Source: Isoptericola chiayiensis
GTDB lineage: Bacteria; Actinomycetota; Actinomycetes; Actinomycetales; Cellulomonadaceae
Direction: 5' to 3'
DNA: 64,000 nucleotides
Assembly (NCBI RefSeq): GCF_013149805.1
Contig: NZ_JABEZT010000003.1
Location: forward strand, 1-64,000
Shown: one piece after another, positions 1-8,944 of the stretch
Layout: every line of letters begins with the position of its first letter
Numbering within the stretch: the stretch's first letter is position 1
Translations under genes and position numbers: made by a program
The notes under the pieces: model-generated
Told to the model about the DNA's origin: nothing
What the model saw: the letters and a program-made list of their open reading frames with translations, nothing else
Databases searched by the model: none

Positions 1-3000
1 TAACCCTCCAGCGGCGTCGCCACCACCTTCACCCCGCCGTCGTTCTTGCGCGTCTCGACATACTCGACCCCCTCGACGACAGGCAACGGAGCACCGGTGA
101 CGTTGCCCGGACCGCACTCGTCCGTCCAGGTCGGACGCACCGGCGTCACCTCGACGAGCTCGGGCTCGGTGCCGATCGGCTGCGCCAGCCGCGAGACGGT
201 GATCCGGTCGACGATCGGGGCCCACTGCGAGCGCAGCAGGTAGTCGGCCGGCCAGATCTGCGACGCGTAGGTCTCGCCGTCCCAGTTGGGCATCTCCTCC
301 GAGCGCAGGGTGATCGTGTTCTCGCCGGCGGCGAGGTCGAGCACGATCGTGCGCTCCCAGAAGTTGTTCTCGTGGAACGTCGGCACAAACGGCACCCGCT
401 CGGCCTCGCCGTCGTTCACCGTGATGTCGGCGAACCGGGCGACGGGGTTGGGGTTGTAGTGCGTGCCGTCGACCTGTTCCGGGTTGGAGTACCGCACGAC
501 GACGGCGTGGTTGCCGGCCTCGGTCGCCTCGACGTGGAACGTCAGGGTGTTGCCGTTGCCGGGCTCTCCCCCGACGCCGGTGACGGCGGCGCCGTTCTCG
601 GCCAGGGAGTACTCGCCCACGGACGCGTCACCGGCGAGCTCGGCGTCCTCGGCCTGGTACTCGGTCGGCTCCAGCGTCCCGTCACCCGGAGCCACCGTGA
701 GGCGGTCCAGGGTGAGCCCGCCGGCACCACCGGTGACGACGATCTTGTTGACGCCGCCGGCCAGGTGCGCCGCGACCTGCTGCGCGTCGGCGAGGTCGAG
801 CACGTCCTCGTCGTTGACGCTCAGCGTCCCGGAACCACCGGTGCCGAGGACGTCCGCCCCGAGGTGCGCCTCGCCGTCGACCGGCGAGTACACCCAGAAC
901 GTCGCTGAGTCACCCTCGGCGAGCTCGACGGCGCCCGGCCCGGAGGCGTCGGACACCTCGTAGGTGGCGGTCCCGCCGTCGAGCACCGCGGTCTCGGCCT
1001 CGTACACCGACGTCGCGGCCTCCGGGTTCGGCAGGGCGAGAGTGATGCGGTCGATGATCGCGTCGCCCTGGGTCGCACCCGAACCGTCGAGGCTCTGCGC
1101 GGCCAGGGAGATGGTGTGCGTCCCGGCGGTCAGCTCGACGGTGGTGTCGGCGTGGTCCCACACGACCCACTTGTAGGCCAGCGGCAGGAAGATCTCCTGC
1201 TCGGCGCCGCCGTCGACCCGCACGAACACGTTGGTCGGTCCCTGCTCGGCCACCCGGTCGAAGGTGTTGAGCGTGCTGGAGAACACCGACAGGTCGTAGG
1301 TGCCGTCCTCGGGCACGGTGACCTCGAAGTCGAGGACGCCGTCCGACCCGGTGCGCAGGCCGCCCACGTTGTAGCCGCCGGAGGTGTAGAACTTCGCCAC
1401 GTCCTGCGGCGAGCCCTCGGGACCGTTCACCGAGTAGCCGGAACCGGTGTACTCGGCGTCCTCGGCCTCGTAGCTGCCCTGCCAGAGCGTCGGGGTCGAC
1501 GCCGTGGTCTCCCCCGCGCCCACGGGCGTGACGATCAGCTCGTAGGCGCTGGACTCGTCGAGCTCGGGCAGCTGCGACCCGTCGAAGGCGACGGTGGCGG
1601 TGCCGTCGGTGACCGGGACGACGAGATCGGCGAGGTGCCGCGGCTGGGCGGAGTCGCCGAGCTGGCCGGTCCACGGGATCTCGCGTGCGGTGACGCGCAC
1701 CTCGTCGCCGAACACGTCCTCCGGGACGTTCACCAGGTCGACCGGGGCGGTACCGTCCTGCCCGCCGAGGATGACGCGCGCCTGGCGCTGCTCGGAGTCG
1801 AGCGTGGCCAGGCCCTGCAGGCTGTAGTTCTGGCCCGGGTACGGCGGGGTGACCTCGACGGTGTGGCCGGTCATCCGGCTGTAGGCGTTGTACAGCCACC
1901 ACTGGCCGTTGCCGCGGTTCGTCTGCACCGCGGAGTCGGACAGGTTGCCGTTGATGTTCCAGAACGCGATCATCGCCTGGACCTTGGCGTCCTCGATGGC
2001 CGACATCCACTGCACCATCTGGCCGGGGACCGACGTGTGGTAGTTGAACGCGTACTCGTTGACGTTGACGGGCAGCTCGGTGCCCTCGTAGGCGGTGCCG
2101 GCGAAGACGTCGGCCTCCCACTCGCGGTACTCGGCCACCGACTCGCGGATGGCCTGCGGGTGGGTCAGCTCGTGCCAGGTGACGATGTCGGCCACGGTGC
2201 CCTCGGCGACCGTGTGCTCGAGCCAGCCCTGGATCTGGGGCCAGAGCTCGATCGCTCCCGGACCCGCGATCCGCATGTCGGGGAAGCGCTCCTTGATGGT
2301 GCGGTACGTCTCGTCCCACGCGGCGAAGTAGTCGGTGGGGTCGGACAGCCACGACGTCCCGTCCAGGCTCCACTGCCCGGTGCCGAACATGTTGCCCGCG
2401 GGCTCGTTGTACGGCTCGATGACGAGGTGCTCACGCACGGCGGGGTCCAGGGTCTCGATCATGTCGAGCTGGGCGTCGAGCACCTCGCGGTAGCTCGCGA
2501 GCTTCTCCTCGGGGCTCGCGTCCGGCTGGTCCGGGGACGGCCACTGGTACGGGAAGCCGCGGTACCAGTCGGTGACACGCAGGTACACGTCCCCGCCGGT
2601 GGTGCGGGCCAGCGGCTCGAGCACCTCGAGAGCGTCCGAGCCCGGGTGCTGGGCGCCCTCCTGGGCCTTGGTGGCCACGGACTGCACGCCCATGCCCTCG
2701 ACCAGGTTGTCGGTCGGCATGCCCTCGCCGTACAGGCCGTACAGCAGGCCGGACGCCCCGCCTTCGAAGGCGCCGGTGTCGGTGCCGAGGTCGACCCGGA
2801 GCTCGCCGCGGGTGACGGTGACCTCGGCGGTCACCGCGGTGCCGGCGGCCTCGCCGGCGACGCTGAAGGTCCCGGAGGTCTCGTAGTCGGCGGGGTCGAC
2901 GTCGTCCCAGGTGACCGGCACGTCCCGATCGTAGCCGTCGGACCAGGACGCCCGGACGGTGCCGGGCAGGTCGGGTGCGGACCCGGCCGAGGTGCGGACC

Positions 3001-3815
3001 TGGAAGGTCTCGGTGCTCAGTGCCTGGAGCGTCGGGACGGTCCCGCCGAGCTCCTCGGTCAGCTCGGCCACCTGGGCGGCGTCGAGGGCCGACCGGTAGA
3101 TCCGGAAGTCGTCGACGGCCCCGTCGAACGCGGGGTCGGGGTAGAACGAGCGGCCGATGTACCCGGCCTGCGCGGCGGCGTCGGTGAGCAGGTCCGTCCC
3201 TGCCACCCCCGTCTCGGCCGACCCGACGGCTACGCCGTCGAGGTAGGTGGTGACCTGGCCGGCGGTGGCGTCGAGCGTGACGGTCAGCGTGACCCAGTCG
3301 CCGGCCGCGAGGGGTCTGTGGCCGGTGATCTGCGACTCGCCGCCGGCACCGTTGCCGGTGACGGCGGTGCGCAGGTCGCCACCGTTGGAGGGGGTGGTGA
3401 ACAGGTAGCGGCTCGTGTCGGTGCCGAGGTCGAAGACCCGCTGCCAGGGGCCGCCCTCGCCGTCCCACCGCACTTGGGTGGAGACGGTCAGGTCGTCGGT
3501 GCCCTCGATGGCTCCGCGCGGGATGACGACGTGGCCACCCACCAGGTCCAGGGCGGCATCCGCGGTGCCGTCGGCGGCTGCGGTGAGGGTGGTGTCCCCG
3601 GCGATCGTGCCGTCGAGCCCGTTGCCGGAGGAGTCCGGCACGGTCGAGCCGTCGACGTCGTCCATCGTGTAGTGCAGGTCGGGCTCGGGGGTGGCGGCGG
3701 CCGCGGGGGCCGCGACGGCCCCGCCGAACACGCCGGCACCGAGCACCGTGGCCGCGGTCAGCGCCGCGGTCGTGCGTCGCGGCGAGCGCCGCGGTGGTGT
3801 CGTCCTCATGACCAT
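1..3815 (-). CDS. Secreted multi-modular GH39-like glycoside hydrolase (3' end outside window)
   Basis: At least 1271 codons, open to the left edge, so the C-terminus is missing. An ATG at 3815 is preceded by AAAGG at good spacing; a second in-frame ATG lies two codons on. Residues 1-45 are an Arg-rich signal peptide ending in an Ala-rich cleavage region. There follow a LamG-like lectin fold (about 46-230), a bacterial Ig-like segment (about 245-325), a clan GH-A type catalytic barrel (about 330-660), then at least two CBM6/CBM35-like modules each beginning with Y-x-AE(D/T)A. In the barrel, E471 in a YNEPAG motif is the likely acid/base and E587 in VNEYAFN the likely nucleophile. The barrel resembles GH39 enzymes acting on arabinogalactan side chains; that substrate is inference, supported by the GH127, GH31 and LacI neighbours. 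It has its own LacI-type operator about 125 bp upstream. Confidence 0.82.
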   Translation of the reverse strand, partial: MVMRTTPPRRSPRRTTAALTAATVLGAGVFGGAVAAPAAAATPEPDLHYTMDDVDGSTVPDSSGNGLDGTIAGDTTLTAAADGTADAALDLVGGHVVIPRGAIEGTDDLTVSTQVRWDGEGGPWQRVFDLGTDTSRYLFTTPSNGGDLRTAVTGNGAGGESQITGHRPLAAGDWVTLTVTLDATAGQVTTYLDGVAVGSAETGVAGTDLLTDAAAQAGYIGRSFYPDPAFDGAVDDFRIYRSALDAAQVAELTEELGGTVPTLQALSTETFQVRTSAGSAPDLPGTVRASWSDGYDRDVPVTWDDVDPADYETSGTFSVAGEAAGTAVTAEVTVTRGELRVDLGTDTGAFEGGASGLLYGLYGEGMPTDNLVEGMGVQSVATKAQEGAQHPGSDALEVLEPLARTTGGDVYLRVTDWYRGFPYQWPSPDQPDASPEEKLASYREVLDAQLDMIETLDPAVREHLVIEPYNEPAGNMFGTGQWSLDGTSWLSDPTDYFAAWDETYRTIKERFPDMRIAGPGAIELWPQIQGWLEHTVAEGTVADIVTWHELTHPQAIRESVAEYREWEADVFAGTAYEGTELPVNVNEYAFNYHTSVPGQMVQWMSAIEDAKVQAMIAFWNINGNLSDSAVQTNRGNGQWWLYNAYSRMTGHTVEVTPPYPGQNYSLQGLATLDSEQRQARVILGGQDGTAPVDLVNVPEDVFGDEVRVTAREIPWTGQLGDSAQPRHLADLVVPVTDGTATVAFDGSQLPELDESSAYELIVTPVGAGETTASTPTLWQGSYEAEDAEYTGSGYSVNGPEGSPQDVAKFYTSGGYNVGGLRTGSDGVLDFEVTVPEDGTYDLSVFSSTLNTFDRVAEQGPTNVFVRVDGGAEQEIFLPLAYKWVVWDHADTTVELTAGTHTISLAAQSLDGSGATQGDAIIDRITLALPNPEAATSVYEAETAVLDGGTATYEVSDASGPGAVELAEGDSATFWVYSPVDGEAHLGADVLGTGGSGTLSVNDEDVLDLADAQQVAAHLAGGVNKIVVTGGAGGLTLDRLTVAPGDGTLEPTEYQAEDAELAGDASVGEYSLAENGAAVTGVGGEPGNGNTLTFHVEATEAGNHAVVVRYSNPEQVDGTHYNPNPVARFADITVNDGEAERVPFVPTFHENNFWERTIVLDLAAGENTITLRSEEMPNWDGETYASQIWPADYLLRSQWAPIVDRITVSRLAQPIGTEPELVEVTPVRPTWTDECGPGNVTGAPLPVVEGVEYVETRKNDGGVKVVATPLEG

Positions 3816-3937
3816 GAGTACCTTTCGTCGTCGCGCGCCTCGTCGTGCGCGTCTCGAACCTCGTCGTACGAGCTCCCCGCAGCGGTGCGGGGTCGTGCGC
3901 CTCCTCTCCGTCACGTCGTCGTGCGGGGCCTGCCGCG

Positions 3938-3951
3938 TCGAACCGGTTCGA
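3938..3951. promoter_or_regulatory. LacI-type operator, perfect 14-bp palindrome
   Basis: TCGAACCGGTTCGA is a perfect palindrome between the GH31 stop and the GH39-like start. The identical 14-mer sits upstream of the ABC binding-protein gene (11316) and near copies precede lacI. The CCGG centre is typical of LacI-family operators. It lies 123 bp upstream of the glycosidase start codon. Confidence 0.82.
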
Positions 3952-3984
3952 TGACCGGCGAGCGACGGCGCGCCCCGGCACGGG

Positions 3985-6060
3985 TCAGCCCACCGGCTCC
4001 CCCGCGTCCCGGCCCGCGGTGCGCCCGACGAACCCGTCCAGCGCGCCGTCCCGCAGGAACACCGGCACCACGTCCAGCGGAGCGGGCACGACGACGGAGG
4101 TCCCGCCGTCGTGCACCGTCCCGCTCGCCGCATCGGTCCAGCGCGACCCTGCCGGCAGGTACACCTCGCGCTCGCGGGCACCCGGCTCCAGGACCGGCGC
4201 CACGAGCACGTCCGGGCCGAGCAGGAACTGGTCGTCGACCTCCCAGGCGTGCGGGTCGTCGGGGAACTCGTGGAACAGCCCGCGCATCGCCGGCTGCCCG
4301 TCGTCGTGCGCGGCGCGCATCACGTCACGCACGTAGGGCCGCAGGGACTCGCGCAGGTGCACGTAACGCTCCAGGACGCGGTAGACGTCCTCGCCGAAGC
4401 TCCACAGCTCGTTCGGCCCGCCCGAGCGCAGCCGCCGCGAACCGTCGGCCGCGGTGACCTCCTCGTACGGCAGCCGGTCGCCGTGCAGCCGCATCACCGG
4501 GCAGAACGCCCCGAACTGGAACCAGCGCACCAGCAGCTCACGGAAGGCCGGGTCGCCCACGTCACCGTGGTGGAACCCCCCGATGTCGGTGGTGAACCAC
4601 GGGATGCCCGCCACACCCATGTGGATCCCGGCCGTCACCTGGCGCGCCAGGTCCGTCCACGTCGAGGAGATGTCGCCCGACCACACCAGCGCGCCGTAGC
4701 GCTGGCTCCCGGCCCACGCGCACCGCAGCAGGTTGACCACGTCGGCCTCGCCGTCGGACCGCTGCCCCTCGAAGAACGCCCGCGTGAACGCCTGCGGATA
4801 CAGGTTGCCGACGCGCTGGTAAGGGCCCAGGTGGGTGCGGTAGGCGTCGTGGTCGTAGACGCCGAACTCGGGCTCGGCCTCGTCCAGCCAGAACGTGCGG
4901 ATGCCGTGGCGGCCGTAGTTCTTGCGGCACGTCTCCCACAGCCAATCCCGGGCCGCCGGGTTCAGGACGTCGAGGAACGCGCTCGGCCCCTCGAACGACA
5001 TCTGCACGTCCAGACCCCGGTCGGCGCGCACCAGCAGATTGTTCCGGCGCAGGTGGACGTAGTTCTCCGACGCGAGCGCCACCTGCGGCCACACCGACAC
5101 CATCAGCTCGACGCCGAGCTCGTCCAGCTCGGCGACCATCGCCGCCGGGTCCGGCCAGAACTCGTCCTCGAAGCGGTAGTCGCCCATGTGCGGCCAGTGG
5201 AAGAAGTCCGCGACGATCACGTCCAGCGGCAGCCCGCGACGCCGGTGCTCGCGGGCGACCTCCAGCAGCTCGTCCTGGGAGGAGTACCGCAGCTTGCACT
5301 GCCAGAACCCGAGGCCGCGCTCCGGCATCATCGGGGCGTGACCGGTCGCGTCCGCATAGTTCCGCGCGATCGCGGCCGGTGTCTCCCCCGCCGTCACCCA
5401 GTAGTCGAGCTGACGCGTCGACTCCGCGAACCACTCGGTGCGGTTGCGGGCGAACGTGGCCCTCCCGATCGCCGGGTCGTGCCAGAGGAACCCGTACCCC
5501 GCGCTGGACACGACGAACGGCACCGACGCCTGGGAGTTGCGGTGCGCCAGCTCGAACGTCGACCCCTTGAGGTCCAGCACGTGCTGCTGGTACTGCCCCA
5601 TGCCGGCCAGGTGCTCGTCGGGGTCCGCCTCGAACGACGCCGTCAGGGTCACGCCGTCGTCGCCGGTCCGCGGGCGCAGGTGCCGCGCCCGCAGGTCCAG
5701 CGACCCGCCCCGGTCCAGCTCGCGGAACAGCAGCCGGCCCTCGGCGTCGTAGAAGGCCAGGTCGCAGCGGAACACCTCGTAGCCGACGGGGTCGTGGTGC
5801 CAGGAGGACGCCGACAGCTCGACGCGCAACCCGCCGTTGACGAGCGTCGCCCCGTCGGCGCGCACCTCGGTGCGCACGTCGGCGTGCGCCGTCGGGTCCG
5901 GCGGCAGCAGCGCCCAGTCGGCGTCGACGACGTCGCCCAGCGACGCGCGCACCCGCACGCTGTCGCGGCCCCACGGCTCGACGACCAGCGTCTCGCCAGC
6001 GCCGCGCCACACGAGCCGGTCGCCGTCGCGCTGCACGGGGTGGTCGGTCGGTTCGCTCAC
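3985..6060 (-). CDS. Glycoside hydrolase family 31 protein (alpha-glycosidase)
   Basis: This 691-residue cytoplasmic enzyme has no signal peptide. It has the GH31 layout: an N-terminal beta-sandwich (about 1-240), a catalytic barrel (about 245-570) and C-terminal beta domains. D393 in FWLDEAEPE is the expected nucleophile and D463 in WSGDISSTW the expected acid/base. GH31 members hydrolyse alpha-linked glucose, xylose or galactose; the DEAEPE form does not let me name the substrate. The GTG start at 6060 has AAGGAG six bases upstream. It follows GH127 by 60 bp across a strong hairpin, so it is probably the last and more weakly expressed gene of the ABC/GH operon. Together with GH127 it would break down imported oligosaccharides. 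Confidence 0.9.
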   Translation of the reverse strand: MSEPTDHPVQRDGDRLVWRGAGETLVVEPWGRDSVRVRASLGDVVDADWALLPPDPTAHADVRTEVRADGATLVNGGLRVELSASSWHHDPVGYEVFRCDLAFYDAEGRLLFRELDRGGSLDLRARHLRPRTGDDGVTLTASFEADPDEHLAGMGQYQQHVLDLKGSTFELAHRNSQASVPFVVSSAGYGFLWHDPAIGRATFARNRTEWFAESTRQLDYWVTAGETPAAIARNYADATGHAPMMPERGLGFWQCKLRYSSQDELLEVAREHRRRGLPLDVIVADFFHWPHMGDYRFEDEFWPDPAAMVAELDELGVELMVSVWPQVALASENYVHLRRNNLLVRADRGLDVQMSFEGPSAFLDVLNPAARDWLWETCRKNYGRHGIRTFWLDEAEPEFGVYDHDAYRTHLGPYQRVGNLYPQAFTRAFFEGQRSDGEADVVNLLRCAWAGSQRYGALVWSGDISSTWTDLARQVTAGIHMGVAGIPWFTTDIGGFHHGDVGDPAFRELLVRWFQFGAFCPVMRLHGDRLPYEEVTAADGSRRLRSGGPNELWSFGEDVYRVLERYVHLRESLRPYVRDVMRAAHDDGQPAMRGLFHEFPDDPHAWEVDDQFLLGPDVLVAPVLEPGAREREVYLPAGSRWTDAASGTVHDGGTSVVVPAPLDVVPVFLRDGALDGFVGRTAGRDAGEPVG

Positions 6061-6088
6061 CGGTGTCTCCTTCGACGGGTGGGTGGGA

Positions 6089-6118
6089 CACCGCCCGGGG
6101 CCTGCGCCCCGGGCGGTG
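6089..6118 (-). terminator. Strong hairpin between GH127 and GH31
   Basis: CACCGCCCGGGGC pairs perfectly with GCCCCGGGCGGTG across a 4-base loop (13 bp, all strong pairs). It begins 3 bases past the GH127 stop and ends before the GH31 ribosome-binding site. There is no U-tract, as usual for high-GC actinobacteria. It may be a terminator or an attenuating 3' stabiliser that lowers GH31 expression. Confidence 0.7.
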
Positions 6119-6120
6119 GT

Positions 6121-8112
6121 TCAGGTGGTCGGGACGAACACGCGCATCGTGGACGGACCGCGCTCGGCCCACCGGTGGTAGGGCACCAGCGGCACGTCGA
6201 AGGGCTCCGACGCCACGCCCGGCGCGTCCGGCACGGCGTCCGACGACGGCGGCACGGAGGCGAAGGGCGGTGCTCCGGTCCCGCCGTCGGGCAGCCCTGC
6301 CGCGACGACCCGGACCCGCGCCCCGTCGTCGTGCTCCTCGACGCCGGCACCGGCGTCCAGCCGCACCGACTCCAGGGCCACGCCGTCGGGCAGGTCGACC
6401 GACTCCAGGCAGAGCACCACCGGTCCCCGTTCGACGGCGAGGGTCCCGCGGGCGGCGTCCACGCGCGGGTCGGGTGCGGTCAGCCGGGGCGTGACCGGCA
6501 GCTCCAGGGTGACCTCGTCGCCGCCGGCGACCGGCACGTCGACCCACCCGGGTGCGGCCGGGCGGGTGGCACCGTCCGGGCCGGTCAGCGTGGCGCCGTC
6601 GGCCCAGTGCGGCACCCGCAGGCGCAACGTGACGGGGGTGTCGGGCGCCTCGAGGGCGCGCACGCGCACCGTGCCGGCCACGGGGTAGGCGGTGTCCACG
6701 CGCAGGGCCACGTCGCCGCCGTCGAGCGCCACCCGGACGTCCCCGGACGCGTACTGCGCGAGCGTGACGACCGCGCCGCCGGCCGGGGAGGCGGGAGCCT
6801 CGTCGCCCGGGGCCGTGGGCGCCTCCTCGACGAACGCCGCATAGGTGTGCCACGAGGCCAGCGTGCGCGCCACGTTCGTGGGGCAGCACGAGACGTCGAA
6901 CCACGGCGCGCGCACCCCGCCCTCGGCGCGCGGGTTCACGGCGTCGGGCCGCACGTCGGCCCCCGGCTCACGCTGCTGCAGCGGGTTGGCGTAGAAGAAC
7001 GCCTGCCCGTCGGTGCGCGGCGACGTGGCGACCACGTTGTAGAAGGTGCGCTCGACGAGGTCGGCGTAGCGGACGTCGCCGGTGGCCAGCAGCAGCCGCC
7101 ACGACACCATCACCGAGGCCACGCCCGCGCACGTCTCGCAGTAGGCCCGGTCCGGGGGCAGCTCGAAGTCGTCCCCGAACCCCTCGTCCTGGTGGCGCGA
7201 GCCCATCCCGCCGGTGAGGTAGGTGCGGCGCTCCACCGACCGGCTCCACTGGCGTTCGACGGCGGCGTGCAGCCCCGTGTCGCCCGTGTCGACCGCGACG
7301 TCCACGGCGCCCGCCGCCAGGTACAGGGCACGCACGGCGTGGCCGCGCCAGACGTCGGCCTCCCGCACGGGCACGTCGTCCTGGAAGTAGGCCGGGCTGA
7401 GCAGGGCGATGGGCGCCAGCGTGCCGTGGCCGCGCCGCTCGACGAACAGGCGCGCCTGCTCGGTGTACCGCGGTTCGTCGAGGGTGCGACCCAGCTCGGC
7501 CAGACCGACCTCGATCTCCGGGTGCCCGCAGATGCCCTGGCGACCGTCGGCACCGAACTCGGCGCACACGTGGTCGGCGACCCGGCGTGCCGCCTCCACG
7601 AGCCGGTCGGTGCCGTGGGTGCGGTGCCGGGCGACGGCGGCCTGCAGCAGGTGACCGGCGCAGTACAGCTCGTGCCCGGTCGAGAGGTCCGTGTACCGAC
7701 CCGGCTGCCCGGCGTGGCCGTAACAGGTGTTGAGGTAGCCGTCGTCGTCCTGGGCCGCGACCACCCGGTCCACCAGCCGGTCCCAGGTCTTCTCGAGCAC
7801 GGGGTCCGCCGCGCGCCCCAGCTCCCAGGCGATCGCCTCGAGCAGCTTGTAGATCTCCGAGTCGGAGAACTGCCAGCCCGGACGCGCGACCCCGGCCGTG
7901 GCGCCGGCGGCGACCCGGTCGAAGTTGGCGAGCCAGCCGAGCCGTTCCATCCAGTCCAGGCAGTGCTGGATCGTGGCACGGGCGTTGGTCTCCTGGAGGG
8001 TGCCCCAGAAGCCGCCGTCGAGCCGGACCTCGCCGATGCCCACGCCGCGGCGCGGGCCGGGCGGGACGACGGGTCGCGCCTGGGCGACGGGGAGGAAGGA
8101 GGGAAGAGTCAC
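6121..8112 (-). CDS. GH127 beta-L-arabinofuranosidase
   Basis: A 663-residue member of the DUF1680/GH127 family, whose type enzyme HypBA1 of Bifidobacterium releases beta-L-arabinofuranose. The zinc/thiolate active site is complete: E326 and C328 in YCETCAG, and C409-C410 in SCCPTN, where the first Cys is the nucleophile equivalent. E310 lies 16 residues before E326, the same spacing as the HypBA1 acid/base. No signal peptide, so it acts on imported oligosaccharides. I place the start at GTG 8112 because GAAGGA lies just upstream; an in-frame GTG at 8142 would overlap the permease. The gene follows the permease stop by 13 bp and is part of the same operon. The specificity (beta-L-Araf disaccharides of extensin or arabinogalactan type) is family knowledge. 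Confidence 0.93.
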   Translation of the reverse strand: MTLPSFLPVAQARPVVPPGPRRGVGIGEVRLDGGFWGTLQETNARATIQHCLDWMERLGWLANFDRVAAGATAGVARPGWQFSDSEIYKLLEAIAWELGRAADPVLEKTWDRLVDRVVAAQDDDGYLNTCYGHAGQPGRYTDLSTGHELYCAGHLLQAAVARHRTHGTDRLVEAARRVADHVCAEFGADGRQGICGHPEIEVGLAELGRTLDEPRYTEQARLFVERRGHGTLAPIALLSPAYFQDDVPVREADVWRGHAVRALYLAAGAVDVAVDTGDTGLHAAVERQWSRSVERRTYLTGGMGSRHQDEGFGDDFELPPDRAYCETCAGVASVMVSWRLLLATGDVRYADLVERTFYNVVATSPRTDGQAFFYANPLQQREPGADVRPDAVNPRAEGGVRAPWFDVSCCPTNVARTLASWHTYAAFVEEAPTAPGDEAPASPAGGAVVTLAQYASGDVRVALDGGDVALRVDTAYPVAGTVRVRALEAPDTPVTLRLRVPHWADGATLTGPDGATRPAAPGWVDVPVAGGDEVTLELPVTPRLTAPDPRVDAARGTLAVERGPVVLCLESVDLPDGVALESVRLDAGAGVEEHDDGARVRVVAAGLPDGGTGAPPFASVPPSSDAVPDAPGVASEPFDVPLVPYHRWAERGPSTMRVFVPTT

Positions 8113-8125
8113 GAGGGGTCCTTCG

Positions 8126-8944
8126 TCAGTCCTTGACCGCACCGGCGGTCACACCGGCGGCCACGTAGCGCTGGGCGACCACGAGCAGGATCGCGGCGGG
8201 CACGGACGCGACGACGGCGGTCGCCATGATCGCGTTCCACTGCGTGGTGTTGTTGCCGATGTAGTTGTAGATGCTCAGCGTGATCGGGATGAGGTCGCCG
8301 TTGCGGTTGAGCGTGGAGGCGAAGATGAAGTCCGACCACGCCCACAGGAACGCGAACAGCGACACCGTGAGGATCGAGTTGCGCGACATGGGGATCACGA
8401 TCGAGCGGAACGTGCGCCACGCGCCCGCCCCGTCGACCCGGGCGGCCTGCAGCATCTCGCGGGGGATGCCGGACATGAAGGCCGTGAACAGCAGCACCCC
8501 GAACGGCACGGCGATGGTCGAGTCGGCCACGATGAGCCCCGGGATCGTGTTCAGCAGCCCGAGGTTGTTGTAGACGGCGTAGAAGCCCATCGCCATCACC
8601 ACGGCGGGGATCATCTGCGCCACCAGCAGCAGGAAGTTCAGGGTGCGTCCGCCGCGCAGGTGCAGCAGCGCCAGCGCGTAGCCGGCCGGGGCCGCGATGA
8701 CGACGGTCAGCACCACCGAGCCCAGACCCACCAGGAGGCTCGTGCCCAGCGCCGGGAGCTGCTGGGCGAACACCGCCTCGTAGCCCTCGAAGGTGGGGTC
8801 CCAGGGGAACCAGTGCGGCGGGTCGGCCCGCAGGTCACGGGTCTGCGTGAAGGAGACGTTCACCATCCAGTAGACGGGGAACAGCATCAGCGCGGTGAAG
8901 ACGACGCCGAGGGCCGTCTTCCACCAGACCTTGCGCTCGGTCAT
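8126..8944 (-). CDS. Carbohydrate ABC transporter permease, MalG type
   Basis: A 272-residue integral membrane protein of the binding-protein-dependent sugar transporter family (MalG/LacG-like), with about six transmembrane segments. The cytoplasmic EAA loop is visible as AARVDGAGAWRTFRSIVIP near residues 185-203; this loop docks onto the ATPase. Its ATG overlaps the stop of the upstream permease as ATGA, so the two are translationally coupled. No ATPase gene is present nearby, as is usual for actinobacterial sugar importers that share a common MsiK-type ATPase. The substrate is presumably an arabinose-containing oligosaccharide, judged from the GH127 gene that follows. Confidence 0.93.
   Translation of the reverse strand: MTERKVWWKTALGVVFTALMLFPVYWMVNVSFTQTRDLRADPPHWFPWDPTFEGYEAVFAQQLPALGTSLLVGLGSVVLTVVIAAPAGYALALLHLRGGRTLNFLLLVAQMIPAVVMAMGFYAVYNNLGLLNTIPGLIVADSTIAVPFGVLLFTAFMSGIPREMLQAARVDGAGAWRTFRSIVIPMSRNSILTVSLFAFLWAWSDFIFASTLNRNGDLIPITLSIYNYIGNNTTQWNAIMATAVVASVPAAILLVVAQRYVAAGVTAGAVKD

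Noticed and set aside
1116-8136. Very long plus-strand open frames opposite the GH39-like, GH31 and GH127 genes
   Set aside because: They are third-position shadows of GC-rich genes on the minus strand. Their predicted products are low-complexity Arg/Gly/Val-rich and match no family.
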